In this document: in pieces, positions 24,738 through 33,806 of the stretch
How positions within the stretch are numbered: the first letter of the stretch is position 1
Layout of the letters: every line of letters begins with the position of its first letter
From: JADLAT01 sp964348795
Lineage (GTDB): Bacteria; Pseudomonadota; Alphaproteobacteria; Micavibrionales; Micavibrionaceae
Length of the DNA: 64,000 bases
NCBI GenBank assembly: GCA_964348795.1
Contig: CAYGDY010000010.1
Span: forward strand, 18,052-82,051
Direction: 5' to 3'
Position numbers and translations under genes: made by a program
Notes under the pieces: model-generated
What the model saw: the letters and a program-made list of their open reading frames with translations, nothing else
The model's database searches: none
Told to the model about the DNA's origin: nothing

Positions 24738-25057
24738 GAATTTTCTTGATAAATCTTTTTCAGATCGTACTGCATGGCCTCTATGGACTCTGCATTCGCG
24801 TTGGACCGCACATATTGCGCCATGAATGTCGCCCAGCACACCTGAGGACTTTCTGCCGTATGCCTGAGATTGCCTTTCCTTATCATTTTCCGTAATTCTT
24901 GCCCCGTCATATCCGGTTTTTCGAGCAAGGACTTGAACTCCGGCAAGGACAAGGACGCAAACTCCGCATAATCCGTATTCACCGGCCCGTAATTTTCAAA
25001 AACCTCGTAGGTCCCTTCAATGAGGTGTTTCAAACGATCGTGAATAGAATGATTCAT
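24734..25057 (-). CDS. Small soluble protein, unknown
   Basis: A 107-residue protein with no known motif, predicted to be mostly helical (SIHDRLKHLIEGTYEVFENYG; SIEAMQYDLKKIYQEN). A strong GGGAGGA ribosome-binding site precedes the ATG. It lies upstream of rpsF on the same strand, but the rpsF promoter at its end argues for separate regulation. One Cys; no export signal. Confidence 0.7.
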   Translation of the reverse strand: MNHSIHDRLKHLIEGTYEVFENYGPVNTDYAEFASLSLPEFKSLLEKPDMTGQELRKMIRKGNLRHTAESPQVCWATFMAQYVRSNANAESIEAMQYDLKKIYQENS

Positions 25058-25332
25058 GGTACAGTCCTCCCTTAAGAATATTATTACTGTCCTCTACCTT
25101 GGTGCGGGAAAAAACAACTTGACCGTTGATCTTGTATCCCTGCTTCATGATAAAGTTTACGCAACCACTTTTCGGGTACTTCTGGATTACAGACAGAGTC
25201 TCATATCTCCTGAAAAAGTGCAAATTTTAAAAATTTTTTCTGTTGTGCAGAGCGACATTAAAATAATTTTTAGCTCTTAAAAAAAGAAACAATGTTTTAA
25301 AAAACAAGGAAAAATATAAGGAAATATTCAAT
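25058..25332. other. AT-rich intergenic region before fabD
   Basis: 275 bp between the divergent 107-residue gene and fabD. Two short overlapping frames here lack protein-like composition. The last 70 bp are very A-rich and contain the fabD ribosome-binding site (AAGGAA). Confidence 0.5.
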
Positions 25333-26292
25333 ATGACAGGATATACACAGGCCGCCTTTCTTTTCCCCGGACAGGGGTCCCAGTGCCTTGGCATGGGCAG
25401 GGATTTGGCCGAATCATTTCCAGAAGCCAAAGAAGTTTTCGAGGAAGTCGACGAGACTTTGCAACAAAACCTCTCCCGCCTGATGTTCGAAGGCCCCGAA
25501 GGCGACTTGAACCTGACGGAAAATACCCAGCCAGCCTTGATGGCTGTTTCCGTTGCCACGGCCCGCGTTCTGGAGAAACAAGGCCGGCTTGATTTTCAAA
25601 AGGAGGCTCGTTTTCTGGCAGGGCATTCTCTGGGAGAATATTCTGCCTTGACCATTGCAGGGACCTTTTCATTGGCGGATTGCGCGCGCCTTTTGAAACT
25701 GCGCGGACAAGCCATGCAACACGCTGTGCCGGTCGGATTAGGCAGTATGGCCGCTATTTTGGGTGCAGAATTTTCCACCGTAGACTCTCTGGCCCGTGAT
25801 GCGGCACAAGGTCAGACTTGTGAAATTGCCAATGACAATTCCGATGGGCAAGTGGTGATCAGCGGACACAAAGATGCGATAGAACGCGCGATTGCGCTGG
25901 CCACAAAGCGCGGAATCAAACGCGCTATTCTTCTGCCCGTCAGCGCCCCGTTTCACTGTTCCTTGATGAAACCTGCCGCCCTCACGATGCAAAGCGCCCT
26001 GGCAGACACCTCCTTGAATATCCCTCTGGTGCCGATTGTCTCGAATGTCACCGCCGAGGCGGTGACGGATCCTGCCTTGATCCGTGATCTTTTGGTGCAA
26101 CAAATGACTGGCATGGTCCGATGGCGGGAGTCGGTTTTATGGATGCGCGACCAAGGTGTGGAACAGATGATCGAGCTCGGCGCCGGCAAAGTGCTTTCAG
26201 GCTTGATCCGGCGCATTGATAAGGATATTGCTACTGAAAGCGCAGGGACTCCAGAGAGCATCGAGGCCCTGCTCAAAACACTGAAAGGATAA
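25333..26292 (+). CDS. fabD: Malonyl-CoA--ACP transacylase FabD
   Basis: It moves malonyl groups from CoA to acyl carrier protein for fatty acid synthesis. The nucleophile is Ser99 in AGHSLGEYSAL; the oxyanion loop is FPGQGSQ (11-17); the catalytic His lies in SAPFHCSLM (~203). 319 residues is normal. An AAGGAA ribosome-binding site lies 8 nt upstream. fabG follows 6 bp downstream, as expected, but acpP and fabF do not follow after that. Confidence 0.98.
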   Translation: MTGYTQAAFLFPGQGSQCLGMGRDLAESFPEAKEVFEEVDETLQQNLSRLMFEGPEGDLNLTENTQPALMAVSVATARVLEKQGRLDFQKEARFLAGHSLGEYSALTIAGTFSLADCARLLKLRGQAMQHAVPVGLGSMAAILGAEFSTVDSLARDAAQGQTCEIANDNSDGQVVISGHKDAIERAIALATKRGIKRAILLPVSAPFHCSLMKPAALTMQSALADTSLNIPLVPIVSNVTAEAVTDPALIRDLLVQQMTGMVRWRESVLWMRDQGVEQMIELGAGKVLSGLIRRIDKDIATESAGTPESIEALLKTLKG

Positions 26293-26298
26293 AAAACC

Positions 26299-27036
26299 AT
26301 GTTTGATCTCACGGGAAAAACAGCCCTCGTCACCGGCGCGACAGGGGGAATCGGCGAAGCCATAGCCACAGCCTTGCACGCCCATGGAGCTCGTGTCGGT
26401 TTATCAGGCCGCAACATAGAAAAACTTTCCGCCCTGTCTGCCAGATTGGGGGAAAGAACTTTTGTCTTTCCAGCCGACCTGTCCAACCCCGATACCATTA
26501 CAGATCTGGTTAAAAATGCTGAAGAAACAATGGGCCAGATTGATATTCTTGTGAATAATGCGGGCCTGACGCGGGATAACCTGTCCATGCGGATGAAGGA
26601 CGAGGAGTGGCAAGAGGTGATCGATGTCAACATGACTGCAACCTTCAAGCTCGCCAAAGCCGTTCAGCGGGGCATGATGAAACGCCGAAACGGGCGCATT
26701 ATCAACATTGCCTCCATTGTCGGGGTGACGGGCAATCCGGGCCAATGCAATTACGTGGCCTCCAAGGCAGGGATGATCGGCTGGTCCAAGGCGATGGCGC
26801 AAGAAGTCGCCACACGGGGCATTACGGTGAACTGCGTGGCCCCGGGCTTTATTGCCACTCCGATGACAGACGCGCTGACAGACGAACAAAAGGCCCGCAT
26901 CAACGCCACCATTCCGGCAGGGGTTATGGGCGCGCCCGATGATATCGCGGCGGCCACGCTCTATCTGGCCAGTGCCGAAGCAGGCTATGTGACGGGGCAG
27001 ACGCTTCATGTCAATGGCGGTATGGCGATGATTTAG
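26299..27036 (+). CDS. fabG: 3-oxoacyl-[ACP] reductase FabG
   Basis: An SDR enzyme that reduces 3-ketoacyl-ACP with NADPH. Cofactor motif TGATGGIGEA (12-21), NNAG at 86-89, catalytic Ser139, Tyr152 and Lys156 (YVASK). The C-terminus ends in TGQTLHVNGGMAMI, which is typical of true FabG. 245 residues. It follows fabD with a 6-bp gap. Confidence 0.97.
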   Translation: MFDLTGKTALVTGATGGIGEAIATALHAHGARVGLSGRNIEKLSALSARLGERTFVFPADLSNPDTITDLVKNAEETMGQIDILVNNAGLTRDNLSMRMKDEEWQEVIDVNMTATFKLAKAVQRGMMKRRNGRIINIASIVGVTGNPGQCNYVASKAGMIGWSKAMAQEVATRGITVNCVAPGFIATPMTDALTDEQKARINATIPAGVMGAPDDIAAATLYLASAEAGYVTGQTLHVNGGMAMI

Positions 27037-27054
27037 TGTAACGCGCTTTATTCA

Positions 27055-27084
27055 CGTCATTCTGAGGCACCGCCGAAGAATCTC
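27055..27084. repeat. Dispersed-repeat-like element between fabG and an SDR gene
   Basis: The stretch reads CGTCATTCTGAGGC, ACCGCC, GAAGAATCTC. It resembles a family of short repeats of the form GTCAT-CTGAG-(GC-rich)-GAAG-ATCT seen many times in diverse bacterial genomes. Only one copy was noticed in this window, so the repeat status is inferred from resemblance. Confidence 0.4.
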
Positions 27085-27104
27085 AAATATGCTGGGATTT
27101 TGAA

Positions 27105-27893
27105 ATGGAAAAACCCTTGAAACACATCGTTATCACAGGAGCCTCCAGCGGGATCGGGGAAGCACTGGCCTTGACTTATGCAGGACCGGAGGTCCTCTTG
27201 TCCCTGACAGCCCGCAACCCCGAGCGCCTGAACACTGTCATGACTTTGTGCCGCGCAAAAGGCGCGCAAGTACATACTGCGCTCATTAACGTCACGGATG
27301 GGCCCACCATGACAGACTGGCTCATTGCCCGTGATAGTACGATGCCGGTGGATCTGCTTATCGCCAATGCAGGTGTTTCCGCGGGGACTGAAGGATTGTT
27401 TACAGGAGAGGATTCTGCCCAGATCAAAACCCTGTTTGATGTCAATTTTTTCGGCGTACTGAATACCATAGAGCCCCTTAAAACCCGTATGATAGAGCGC
27501 CAGAGAGGCCAAATCGCGCTGATGAGCTCGCTAGCAGGCTATCGGGGCTGGGCGGGCGCACCGGCCTATTGTGCCTCCAAGGCCGCCGTACGGGTATATG
27601 GGCAAGCCTTGCGAAGCGCTCTGGCACCGCATCATGTGAACGTCACTGTCATATGCCCGGGCTTTGTGAAATCCCGTATGACGGCGGTTAATACCTTTTC
27701 TATGCCGTTTTTGATGGACACAGACAAAGCCGCTCGCCACATCATAAAGCGATTAACGCGTAATCCCGCCCTGATCGCCTTTCCGTGGCCTATGGTCTGG
27801 GGCTTGCGGTTTTTGAGGCTTTTGCCCGAAACCCTGATACAAAACATCTCACAAAAACAAGCCGGAAAACAAGCCTTTGAAAGGCCTCTATAA
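27105..27893 (+). CDS. SDR-family oxidoreductase
   Basis: A classical short-chain dehydrogenase of 262 residues. GASSGIGEA near the N-terminus binds the dinucleotide, IANAGVSAGT is the NNAG equivalent, and the active site is SS...YCASKAA. The C-terminal ~40 residues are basic and hydrophobic (IAFPWPMVWGLRFLRLLPETLIQNIS), a feature of SDRs of the YqjQ/DltE-like subgroup that may associate with the membrane. The substrate is unknown. It stands where acpP would be expected after fabG. Confidence 0.9.
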   Translation: MEKPLKHIVITGASSGIGEALALTYAGPEVLLSLTARNPERLNTVMTLCRAKGAQVHTALINVTDGPTMTDWLIARDSTMPVDLLIANAGVSAGTEGLFTGEDSAQIKTLFDVNFFGVLNTIEPLKTRMIERQRGQIALMSSLAGYRGWAGAPAYCASKAAVRVYGQALRSALAPHHVNVTVICPGFVKSRMTAVNTFSMPFLMDTDKAARHIIKRLTRNPALIAFPWPMVWGLRFLRLLPETLIQNISQKQAGKQAFERPL

Positions 27894-27937
27894 AAAATCC
27901 TTTTCATCAGCGCCAAAGTTCTGCATAAATACCGCCC

Positions 27938-29155
27938 ATGACAAAGGCCTTGAACTCATATCAAAACCAGCCTGATGACCGCGGGCATTTCGGCCCCTAT
28001 GGCGGGCGCTTTGTGGCAGAAACCCTGATGCCGCTGATTTTGAGCGTGGAAAAGGCCTGGAATACGGCCAAAGCCGATCCTGCCTTTTGGGCGGAGTATA
28101 ATGATCTAGCTAAACATTATGTCGGACGGCCTTCCCCACTTTATTTTGCTCGAAGCGCGACAGAGCACTTTGGGGGCGCAAAAATCTATTTCAAGCGCGA
28201 TGAACTCAACCATACGGGCGCACACAAGATCAACCATTGTCTAGGGCAAATTTTGATTGCCAGACGCATGGGCAAGACCCGCATCATTGCCGAAACCGGC
28301 GCGGGTCAGCATGGTGTGGCCACGGCCACGGTCTGCGCGCTGTTTAAGATCCCCTGCACTATTTTCATGGGCGCCACGGATATCGAGCGCCAGGCACCCA
28401 ATGTCTTTCGGATGAAATTGTTGGGCGCAGAAGTCCGCGCCGTTGAAAGCGGGTCTGGTACACTCAAGGATGCGATGAACGAGGCCCTGCGCGACTGGGT
28501 CACGCATGTGGATAATACCTATTACCTCATCGGCACTGTAGCCGGGCCGCACCCCTTCCCCGCGATGGTCCGTGATTTTCAATCCATTATCGGTCATGAA
28601 GTCCGGCAACAAATGCACGAAGCCGAAGGCAGACTGCCCGATTCCCTTGTGGCCTGCATCGGCGGCGGGTCAAACGCGATGGGGCTGTTTTATCCGTTTT
28701 TGGATGATCCGTCCGTGAAAATGGTGGGGGTCGAGGCCGGTGGTCATGGTGTGGACACAAACCAGCACGCCGCCAGCCTGACGGGTGGAAGCCCAGGCGT
28801 GCTACACGGCATGAAAAGCTATTTCCTTCAAGATGATGACGGGCAGATTACCGAGGCCCACTCCATTTCCGCAGGTCTTGATTATCCAGGCATCGGGCCG
28901 GAGCATGCTTGGTTGTTTGACCAAAAACGGGTGGAATATGTGTCTGTGACCGATGATGAGGCCATGGAGGCTTTCAAGCTTTGTACACGGCTGGAGGGGA
29001 TTTTACCCGCGCTGGAGCCTTCCCATGCTTTTGCCCATGTCATGAAAATGGCCCCCAAACTGCCCAAGGATCACCTGTTGGTGATGAATCTGTGTGGACG
29101 CGGCGATAAAGATATTTTTACCATTGCCGAAAAACTGGGTGTAACAATCCGATGA
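27938..29155 (+). CDS. trpB: Tryptophan synthase beta subunit
   Basis: It condenses indole with L-serine to tryptophan using PLP. The PLP lysine lies in HTGAHKINH, the phosphate loop is GGGSNAMG, and the family elements AETGAGQHGVATA and LTGGSPGVLHG are present. 405 residues is normal for TrpB1. trpF, which usually precedes trpB in alphaproteobacteria, is absent. The stop codon overlaps the next gene by ATGA. Confidence 0.98.
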   Translation: MTKALNSYQNQPDDRGHFGPYGGRFVAETLMPLILSVEKAWNTAKADPAFWAEYNDLAKHYVGRPSPLYFARSATEHFGGAKIYFKRDELNHTGAHKINHCLGQILIARRMGKTRIIAETGAGQHGVATATVCALFKIPCTIFMGATDIERQAPNVFRMKLLGAEVRAVESGSGTLKDAMNEALRDWVTHVDNTYYLIGTVAGPHPFPAMVRDFQSIIGHEVRQQMHEAEGRLPDSLVACIGGGSNAMGLFYPFLDDPSVKMVGVEAGGHGVDTNQHAASLTGGSPGVLHGMKSYFLQDDDGQITEAHSISAGLDYPGIGPEHAWLFDQKRVEYVSVTDDEAMEAFKLCTRLEGILPALEPSHAFAHVMKMAPKLPKDHLLVMNLCGRGDKDIFTIAEKLGVTIR

Positions 29156-29673
29156 ACCAAACCCACAAACAGACCTACGAAGCCAAAGCGGGCCTTGTCG
29201 AAGTGATCGGCTTTGATGTAGCGGGAATCAGCCTTGTCACCGATCATACGCGGGCCACAGAAGATATCAACGCCCTGTGGGAACGGTTCTTTGCCCAGCG
29301 CATCGGACAACAGGTTGAAAATAAAGCCGATGATATCATCTATGCGGTGTATTCCGATTATGCGGGCGACCATACCCAGCCCTATCGTGTGACGATCGGG
29401 TATCGTCTGAAAACACCCCCCGCACCACACATAATATCCCTTCAAGGGGGTACTGCGGCCTCCTTTGAATTACATTATGTAAAATGTAAAGAAGGGCCCT
29501 ATGCCGTCCTGAGCGCCGGCGGAAAACAGCCCGAAGCCTTAATCGAGAGCTGGAATGCTATTTGGTCTTCTGACCTTGACAGAGCCTTTCAAACCGACTT
29601 TGAAATGTACGGTCCCCGCTTTTTTGAAGACGGGGTGCACGAGGTTTTGCTTCATATTGGAATACACACATGA
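29152..29673 (+). CDS. GyrI-like / effector-binding domain protein inside the trp operon
   Basis: A 173-residue stand-alone GyrI-like domain. Diagnostic features are VEVIGFDVAGISLVT, ALWERFF, the IYAVYSDYAGDHTQPYRVTIGYRL block, then GPYAVLSAGG and a late FQTDFEMYGPRFFEDG. Such domains bind small hydrophobic ligands, either in transcription factors or alone. There is no DNA-binding domain here. It overlaps trpB and trpA by 4 bp on both sides (ATGA), so all three are probably translationally coupled. A ligand linked to indole or tryptophan is a guess. Confidence 0.88.
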   Translation: MNQTHKQTYEAKAGLVEVIGFDVAGISLVTDHTRATEDINALWERFFAQRIGQQVENKADDIIYAVYSDYAGDHTQPYRVTIGYRLKTPPAPHIISLQGGTAASFELHYVKCKEGPYAVLSAGGKQPEALIESWNAIWSSDLDRAFQTDFEMYGPRFFEDGVHEVLLHIGIHT

Positions 29674-30470
29674 CACAAACGCCCAAACGTCTTGAAACCA
29701 CATTCAAAGCCTTATCCCGTCCGGCCTTGATCACCTTTATCATGGCCAGTGACCCGACATACGAAGAGTCTCTGGCACTCTTGAAATCCTTGCCGGAGGC
29801 AGGGGCAGATATGATCGAACTGGGGATGCCGTTTACAGACCCCGTGGCCGATGGCCCTGTGATCCAGCTTGCGGGACAACGGGCCCTGAAGGCCGGCGGC
29901 AGTATGATCCAAACCTTGCGTATGGTACGGGCTTTTCGGGAAACCAACACCCAAACGCCTCTTGTCCTGATGGGATATTACAACCCCGTATTCCGATACG
30001 GTCCGGCGCGTTTTGTAAAAGAGATCGCACAAGCCGGCATTGACGGCATAATTCTTGTGGATCTGCCGCCGGAGGAATCCCAGGAGATCCAAACGCTCTG
30101 CAAAACACACTCCCTTGACTTGATCCGCTTGATTACCCCGACCACGGACACGGAACGTCTTGGCGTGATCCTGAATGGGGCGAGCGGGTTTTTATATTAT
30201 GTCTCCATCACGGGGGTGACAGGCGCCGCACGGGCCGATCTGGAGAAAATCAAGCCCCATCTGGCAAACATTACAGCACAAACCACCCTGCCGATTGCGA
30301 TAGGATTTGGCATAAAAACGCCTGAAGATGCGCAAACCATGGGAACTTTGGGCGAAGCGATTGTGGTGGGGTCGTCCCTTATTCAAACCCTGTGTGACAA
30401 AGGGATCGAGGCTGTCCATGATCACGTTAGGACCCTCTCTCAGGCTTTAAAAGCATCCCATCTGGCTTGA
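29670..30470 (+). CDS. trpA: Tryptophan synthase alpha subunit
   Basis: It splits indole-3-glycerol phosphate to indole and glyceraldehyde 3-phosphate. The catalytic Glu is in MIELGMPFTDPVADGPVIQ and the Asp in GIILVDLPPEE. The phosphate loop is GFGIKTPEDA with VVGSSLIQ. 266 residues is normal. It starts in an ATGA overlap with the GyrI-like gene. Confidence 0.98.
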   Translation: MTQTPKRLETTFKALSRPALITFIMASDPTYEESLALLKSLPEAGADMIELGMPFTDPVADGPVIQLAGQRALKAGGSMIQTLRMVRAFRETNTQTPLVLMGYYNPVFRYGPARFVKEIAQAGIDGIILVDLPPEESQEIQTLCKTHSLDLIRLITPTTDTERLGVILNGASGFLYYVSITGVTGAARADLEKIKPHLANITAQTTLPIAIGFGIKTPEDAQTMGTLGEAIVVGSSLIQTLCDKGIEAVHDHVRTLSQALKASHLA

Positions 30471-30524
30471 CTTTATTCGCACAACATCCCATAAATCGGT
30501 CTGCATTATTGTGATAGGGTTTTT

Positions 30525-31448
30525 ATGAACTGGCTAACGGATTTTATCAGACCGCGCATCCGCTCCCTCGTGGGCGAACAAAAGGAGGTGCCGGACAATC
30601 TCTGGCAAAAATGCCCCGCCTGCGACGGGATGCTTTTTCATCGCGATCTGGAAGAAAATCTGAATGTGTGCTATCATTGCAACCATCATTTGCGCCTTTC
30701 TGTCAAAGAGCGCCTCAAACTGATCTTTGACGACGGCGCGTATGAAAAACTCGAACTGCCCTCTGTCCCGCATGATCCGCTCAAATTCAAGGACCGGAAA
30801 AAATACGCCGAACGCCTGAAAGACGCGCAGGCCAAAACAGGCCTCAAAGAAGCCATTACCCTCGCCAAGGGCACGATTGAAGGCCAGAACGCCATAATCG
30901 CCGCATTTAATTTCAGCTTTATGGGTGGCTCCATGGGGGCCGGTGTCGGAGAATCCCTTGTCAAGGCCGCCCAAGAGGCCGTGGCCAGCCATTCAGCCCT
31001 GATCGTTATTCCGGCCTCCGGCGGCGCACGAATGCAGGAAGGCATGCTGTCCCTCCTCCAGATGCCACGCTCCGTTATTGCCGTCGAGATGGTCAAGGAT
31101 GCCAGACTCCCCTATATCGTCCTGCTCACAGATCCTACAACGGGGGGGGTCAGTGCCTCTTTTGCGATGGTGGGAGATATTCATCTGGCCGAGCCCGGCG
31201 CCACAATCGGCTTTGCAGGACGGCGCGTCATTGAGGAAACGGTCCGCGAGACACTTCCGGCCGATTTCCAGACCGCTGAATATCTTCAGGAACACGGGAT
31301 GGTCGACATGGTGGTCAGTCGGCAGGATTTGCATGACATTCTGGGGAGAATCCTCACTCTCCTGATGAATGTGAACGAAAACAGTAAAAAGCCATCCGCG
31401 AAAAAATATACCCTTGGGAAAGAGCCCGCCAGAGCCCTTGCCAGATAA
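30525..31448 (+). CDS. accD: Acetyl-CoA carboxylase carboxyltransferase beta subunit
   Basis: It forms the carboxyltransferase with AccA, making malonyl-CoA. A zinc ribbon uses Cys30, Cys33, Cys49 and Cys52. The crotonase-like core has GGSMGAGVGESLVKAAQEA and the oxyanion region SGGARMQEGMLSLLQM, then PTTGGVSASFAM. 307 residues is normal. Its stop codon overlaps the folC ATG (TAATG). trpA-accD-folC is a common alphaproteobacterial order. Confidence 0.98.
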   Translation: MNWLTDFIRPRIRSLVGEQKEVPDNLWQKCPACDGMLFHRDLEENLNVCYHCNHHLRLSVKERLKLIFDDGAYEKLELPSVPHDPLKFKDRKKYAERLKDAQAKTGLKEAITLAKGTIEGQNAIIAAFNFSFMGGSMGAGVGESLVKAAQEAVASHSALIVIPASGGARMQEGMLSLLQMPRSVIAVEMVKDARLPYIVLLTDPTTGGVSASFAMVGDIHLAEPGATIGFAGRRVIEETVRETLPADFQTAEYLQEHGMVDMVVSRQDLHDILGRILTLLMNVNENSKKPSAKKYTLGKEPARALAR

Positions 31449-32809
31449 TGTATGTGAGTGATCTCAAACACCCCCGTCCTTCTCTGGCGCATCAACTTCG
31501 GCAACTCTATACTCTCAATCGATCCCATACCCTTGATTTATCGTTTCGGCCCTGTTTTTTAACTCTTCTGGAAAAAATGGGACATCCGGAACGCCGCCTC
31601 CCTCCCGTGATTCATGTCGCGGGTACAAACGGGAAAGGATCTGTGATTGCCTTTCTGCGCGCCATGCTGGAATCTGCCGGATACACCGTACACACATACA
31701 CGTCCCCGCATCTGGTCCAGTTCAATGAACGGATCGTGTTGCAAGGCAAACCCATCGATCACGATGCTTTGGAACATCTGATCCATGAAGCTCTGCGTTT
31801 GAATGCGGGGGGAGACATCAGCTTTTTTGAAATCACAACCGCGCTGGCCTTTCAGGCCTTTGCCCAGACCCCCGCCGATCTCTGCCTTCTGGAAGTGGGT
31901 CTGGGCGGGCGGCTGGACTGCACCAATATTGTTGAATCCCCCGTGCTCACCCTCATCAATACGATCGGGTACGACCATATGGAGTTTCTGGGCCAGACCC
32001 TTCCAGAAATAGCGGCAGAAAAAGCGGGTATCATGAAACCCGCCGTGCCCTGTGTGATTGGTCATCAAAATGCCCCGACACATGCCACAGACATTCGGCC
32101 GGTTTTTGAAAGCCTCGCCACCCGAAACACCGTGCCCCTGTTTTTTTCAGGACAGGATTCGCACCTGACACCGACACCCGACGGGTTGCATTTTTCTTTC
32201 CAAAACAGCTCTTTTGATCTTCCGTATCCGGCCCTGACAGGCCCCCATCAGATCCGTAATCTGGAAACAGCTTTGACCGCGCTTCATCTCGTGCGGGACT
32301 CTTTTCCGGTTTCTCACACTGCACGAAACAAAGCGGTCCGCTCTGTTTTCTGGCCCGCGCGCCTTCAAAAGCTCTGTGGAACGGCTTATGGCCTGCCTAA
32401 AGACTGGGAGCTCTGGCTTGATGGGGGCCATAACGCTGATGCAGGACAGGCTCTGGCCGCGCAGGCGGCACTCTGGGATCAGGAAGACGGAAAAGCACTG
32501 CATCTGATCGTTGGTATGATGGCGCACAAAAATGTCGTGGCTTTTCTGGAGCCTTTGCGTCCTTTTTATGAAAGCCTGACCTTTGTAGATATCCCAAGCG
32601 AGCCCAAAGCCCTTTCCGCACAAACCCTGCAATCCCTTATTCCGTGGGGCAAAACACAAAAAGATATCCGGACAGCCCTGTGTGCGATTGCAAAAAAAAC
32701 CCAGAAACCGGCACGCGGGCGCGCCGTGGAGATTGAAACAGGCGCCAGAATCCTGATCTGCGGTTCCCTGTATCTGGCAGGGGACGTTTTGAGGACATCG
32801 CAGAATTGA
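31448..32809 (+). CDS. folC: Folylpolyglutamate synthase / dihydrofolate synthase FolC
   Basis: It adds glutamate to dihydropteroate and to folates. The P-loop is AGTNGKGSV (59-66), the omega-loop region TSPHLVQFNERI, the folate signature LEVGLGGRLDCTNI, and the C-domain WLDGGHNADAGQALA. At 453 residues it is slightly longer than usual. The ATG overlaps the accD stop by one base. Confidence 0.96.
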   Translation: MYVSDLKHPRPSLAHQLRQLYTLNRSHTLDLSFRPCFLTLLEKMGHPERRLPPVIHVAGTNGKGSVIAFLRAMLESAGYTVHTYTSPHLVQFNERIVLQGKPIDHDALEHLIHEALRLNAGGDISFFEITTALAFQAFAQTPADLCLLEVGLGGRLDCTNIVESPVLTLINTIGYDHMEFLGQTLPEIAAEKAGIMKPAVPCVIGHQNAPTHATDIRPVFESLATRNTVPLFFSGQDSHLTPTPDGLHFSFQNSSFDLPYPALTGPHQIRNLETALTALHLVRDSFPVSHTARNKAVRSVFWPARLQKLCGTAYGLPKDWELWLDGGHNADAGQALAAQAALWDQEDGKALHLIVGMMAHKNVVAFLEPLRPFYESLTFVDIPSEPKALSAQTLQSLIPWGKTQKDIRTALCAIAKKTQKPARGRAVEIETGARILICGSLYLAGDVLRTSQN

Positions 32810-32819
32810 CCCCTCAGGC

Positions 32820-33347
32820 TTATTGATAGAAAATCCGGACGGCGGACCCCCGAAACTCTTCCCCGCAAGGTGGCAAGACTTCGGGATTTTCGGGATAACG
32901 GTCTCCGTCAAATGACAAAACCACATTTTTGGCCCGATCCCACCGTCCCGAAACCCGCACAATGATATCACTCCATCCCTGCGTTTTGTGCGCACTGATA
33001 TACAGGGGTTCCCGCACGGGATGTATGGCGTTTACAACCGTAAAGCCGGTGTTGTGGGCTTTCATTACCAACACTGTACAGCCATTGATGTCACACCAGT
33101 GCCCATAGGGCAATTCAAACAGGACCAGTGCGTCCCGCCGCCCATCCCCTTCCAGATCCAGCCTGTAAAAACTATAGCTTGAAGACACAGGCGCCCCCGT
33201 TTTTTTCAGGATCTCTGCCACAGATTGCTTTAACACACGATCCTCCGGATCGATAAGGGCTTCGGACAGGGGCACACGCCCGCCTTCGTGAAACAATCCG
33301 CATCCCGCCAGCATTCCTGCGATGATACATACATAAAAAAAGCGCAT
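32820..33347 (-). CDS. Lipoprotein of unknown function
   Basis: A 175-residue protein with a type II signal peptide; lipobox LAGC with Cys16. The mature part contains YRLDLEGDGRRDALVLFELP, which resembles an FG-GAP/EF-like Asp-x-Asp-Gly-x-x-Asp turn, and a DINGCTVLVM strand. No enzyme motif is seen. It is convergent with folC, 10 bp away. Likely attached to the outer or inner membrane facing the periplasm. Confidence 0.8.
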   Translation of the reverse strand: MRFFYVCIIAGMLAGCGLFHEGGRVPLSEALIDPEDRVLKQSVAEILKKTGAPVSSSYSFYRLDLEGDGRRDALVLFELPYGHWCDINGCTVLVMKAHNTGFTVVNAIHPVREPLYISAHKTQGWSDIIVRVSGRWDRAKNVVLSFDGDRYPENPEVLPPCGEEFRGSAVRIFYQ

Positions 33348-33467
33348 CCCTTTACTCTAGGGATAAAAAGTAAAAAGTCACCCTGTTTTGCATGGCGTTT
33401 TTTTATTGCTTTGATGTGACGGTATGACTAATCTGCGTTTCGGAATGAAAATAAGAGGAGAAGTGTC

Positions 33468-33806
33468 ATGACCTTCGTGGTCACAGACGTGTGTATCAGA
33501 TGTAAATATACCGATTGCGTAGAAGTGTGTCCGGTGGATTGCTTCTATGAAGGCGAGAACATGCTTGCGATCAATCCCGATGAGTGCATTGACTGCGGGG
33601 TCTGCGAGCCGGAATGCCCGATTGATGCCATCTTGCCCGATACGGATGCCAAAGCTGAAAAATGGCTGGATATCAACAAGGAATACGCCGAGAAATGGCC
33701 CAATATCACCACTAAAAAAGCCCCCATGCCAGAAGCAGAAGAGATGAAAACCGTTGAAGGGAAATGGGAAAAATATTTTAGTCCGCTCGAAGGGCAAGGG
33801 GATTAG
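33468..33806 (+). CDS. fdxA: Seven-iron ferredoxin FdxA ([3Fe-4S][4Fe-4S])
   Basis: A small electron carrier. It starts MTFVVTDVCIRCKYTDCVEVCPVDCF, the FdxA signature. Cysteines lie at 9, 12, 17, 21 and 25, and at 40, 43, 46 and 50; the second set is a classical CxxCxxCxxxCP-type motif. A C-terminal helical tail (~55-112) is typical for the 110-residue alphaproteobacterial form. GAGGAG lies 7 nt before the ATG. Confidence 0.96.
   Translation: MTFVVTDVCIRCKYTDCVEVCPVDCFYEGENMLAINPDECIDCGVCEPECPIDAILPDTDAKAEKWLDINKEYAEKWPNITTKKAPMPEAEEMKTVEGKWEKYFSPLEGQGD

Noticed and set aside
25017..25280. Two short overlapping frames before fabD
   Set aside because: No ribosome-binding site that fits, AT-driven composition, and overlap with the divergent start region.
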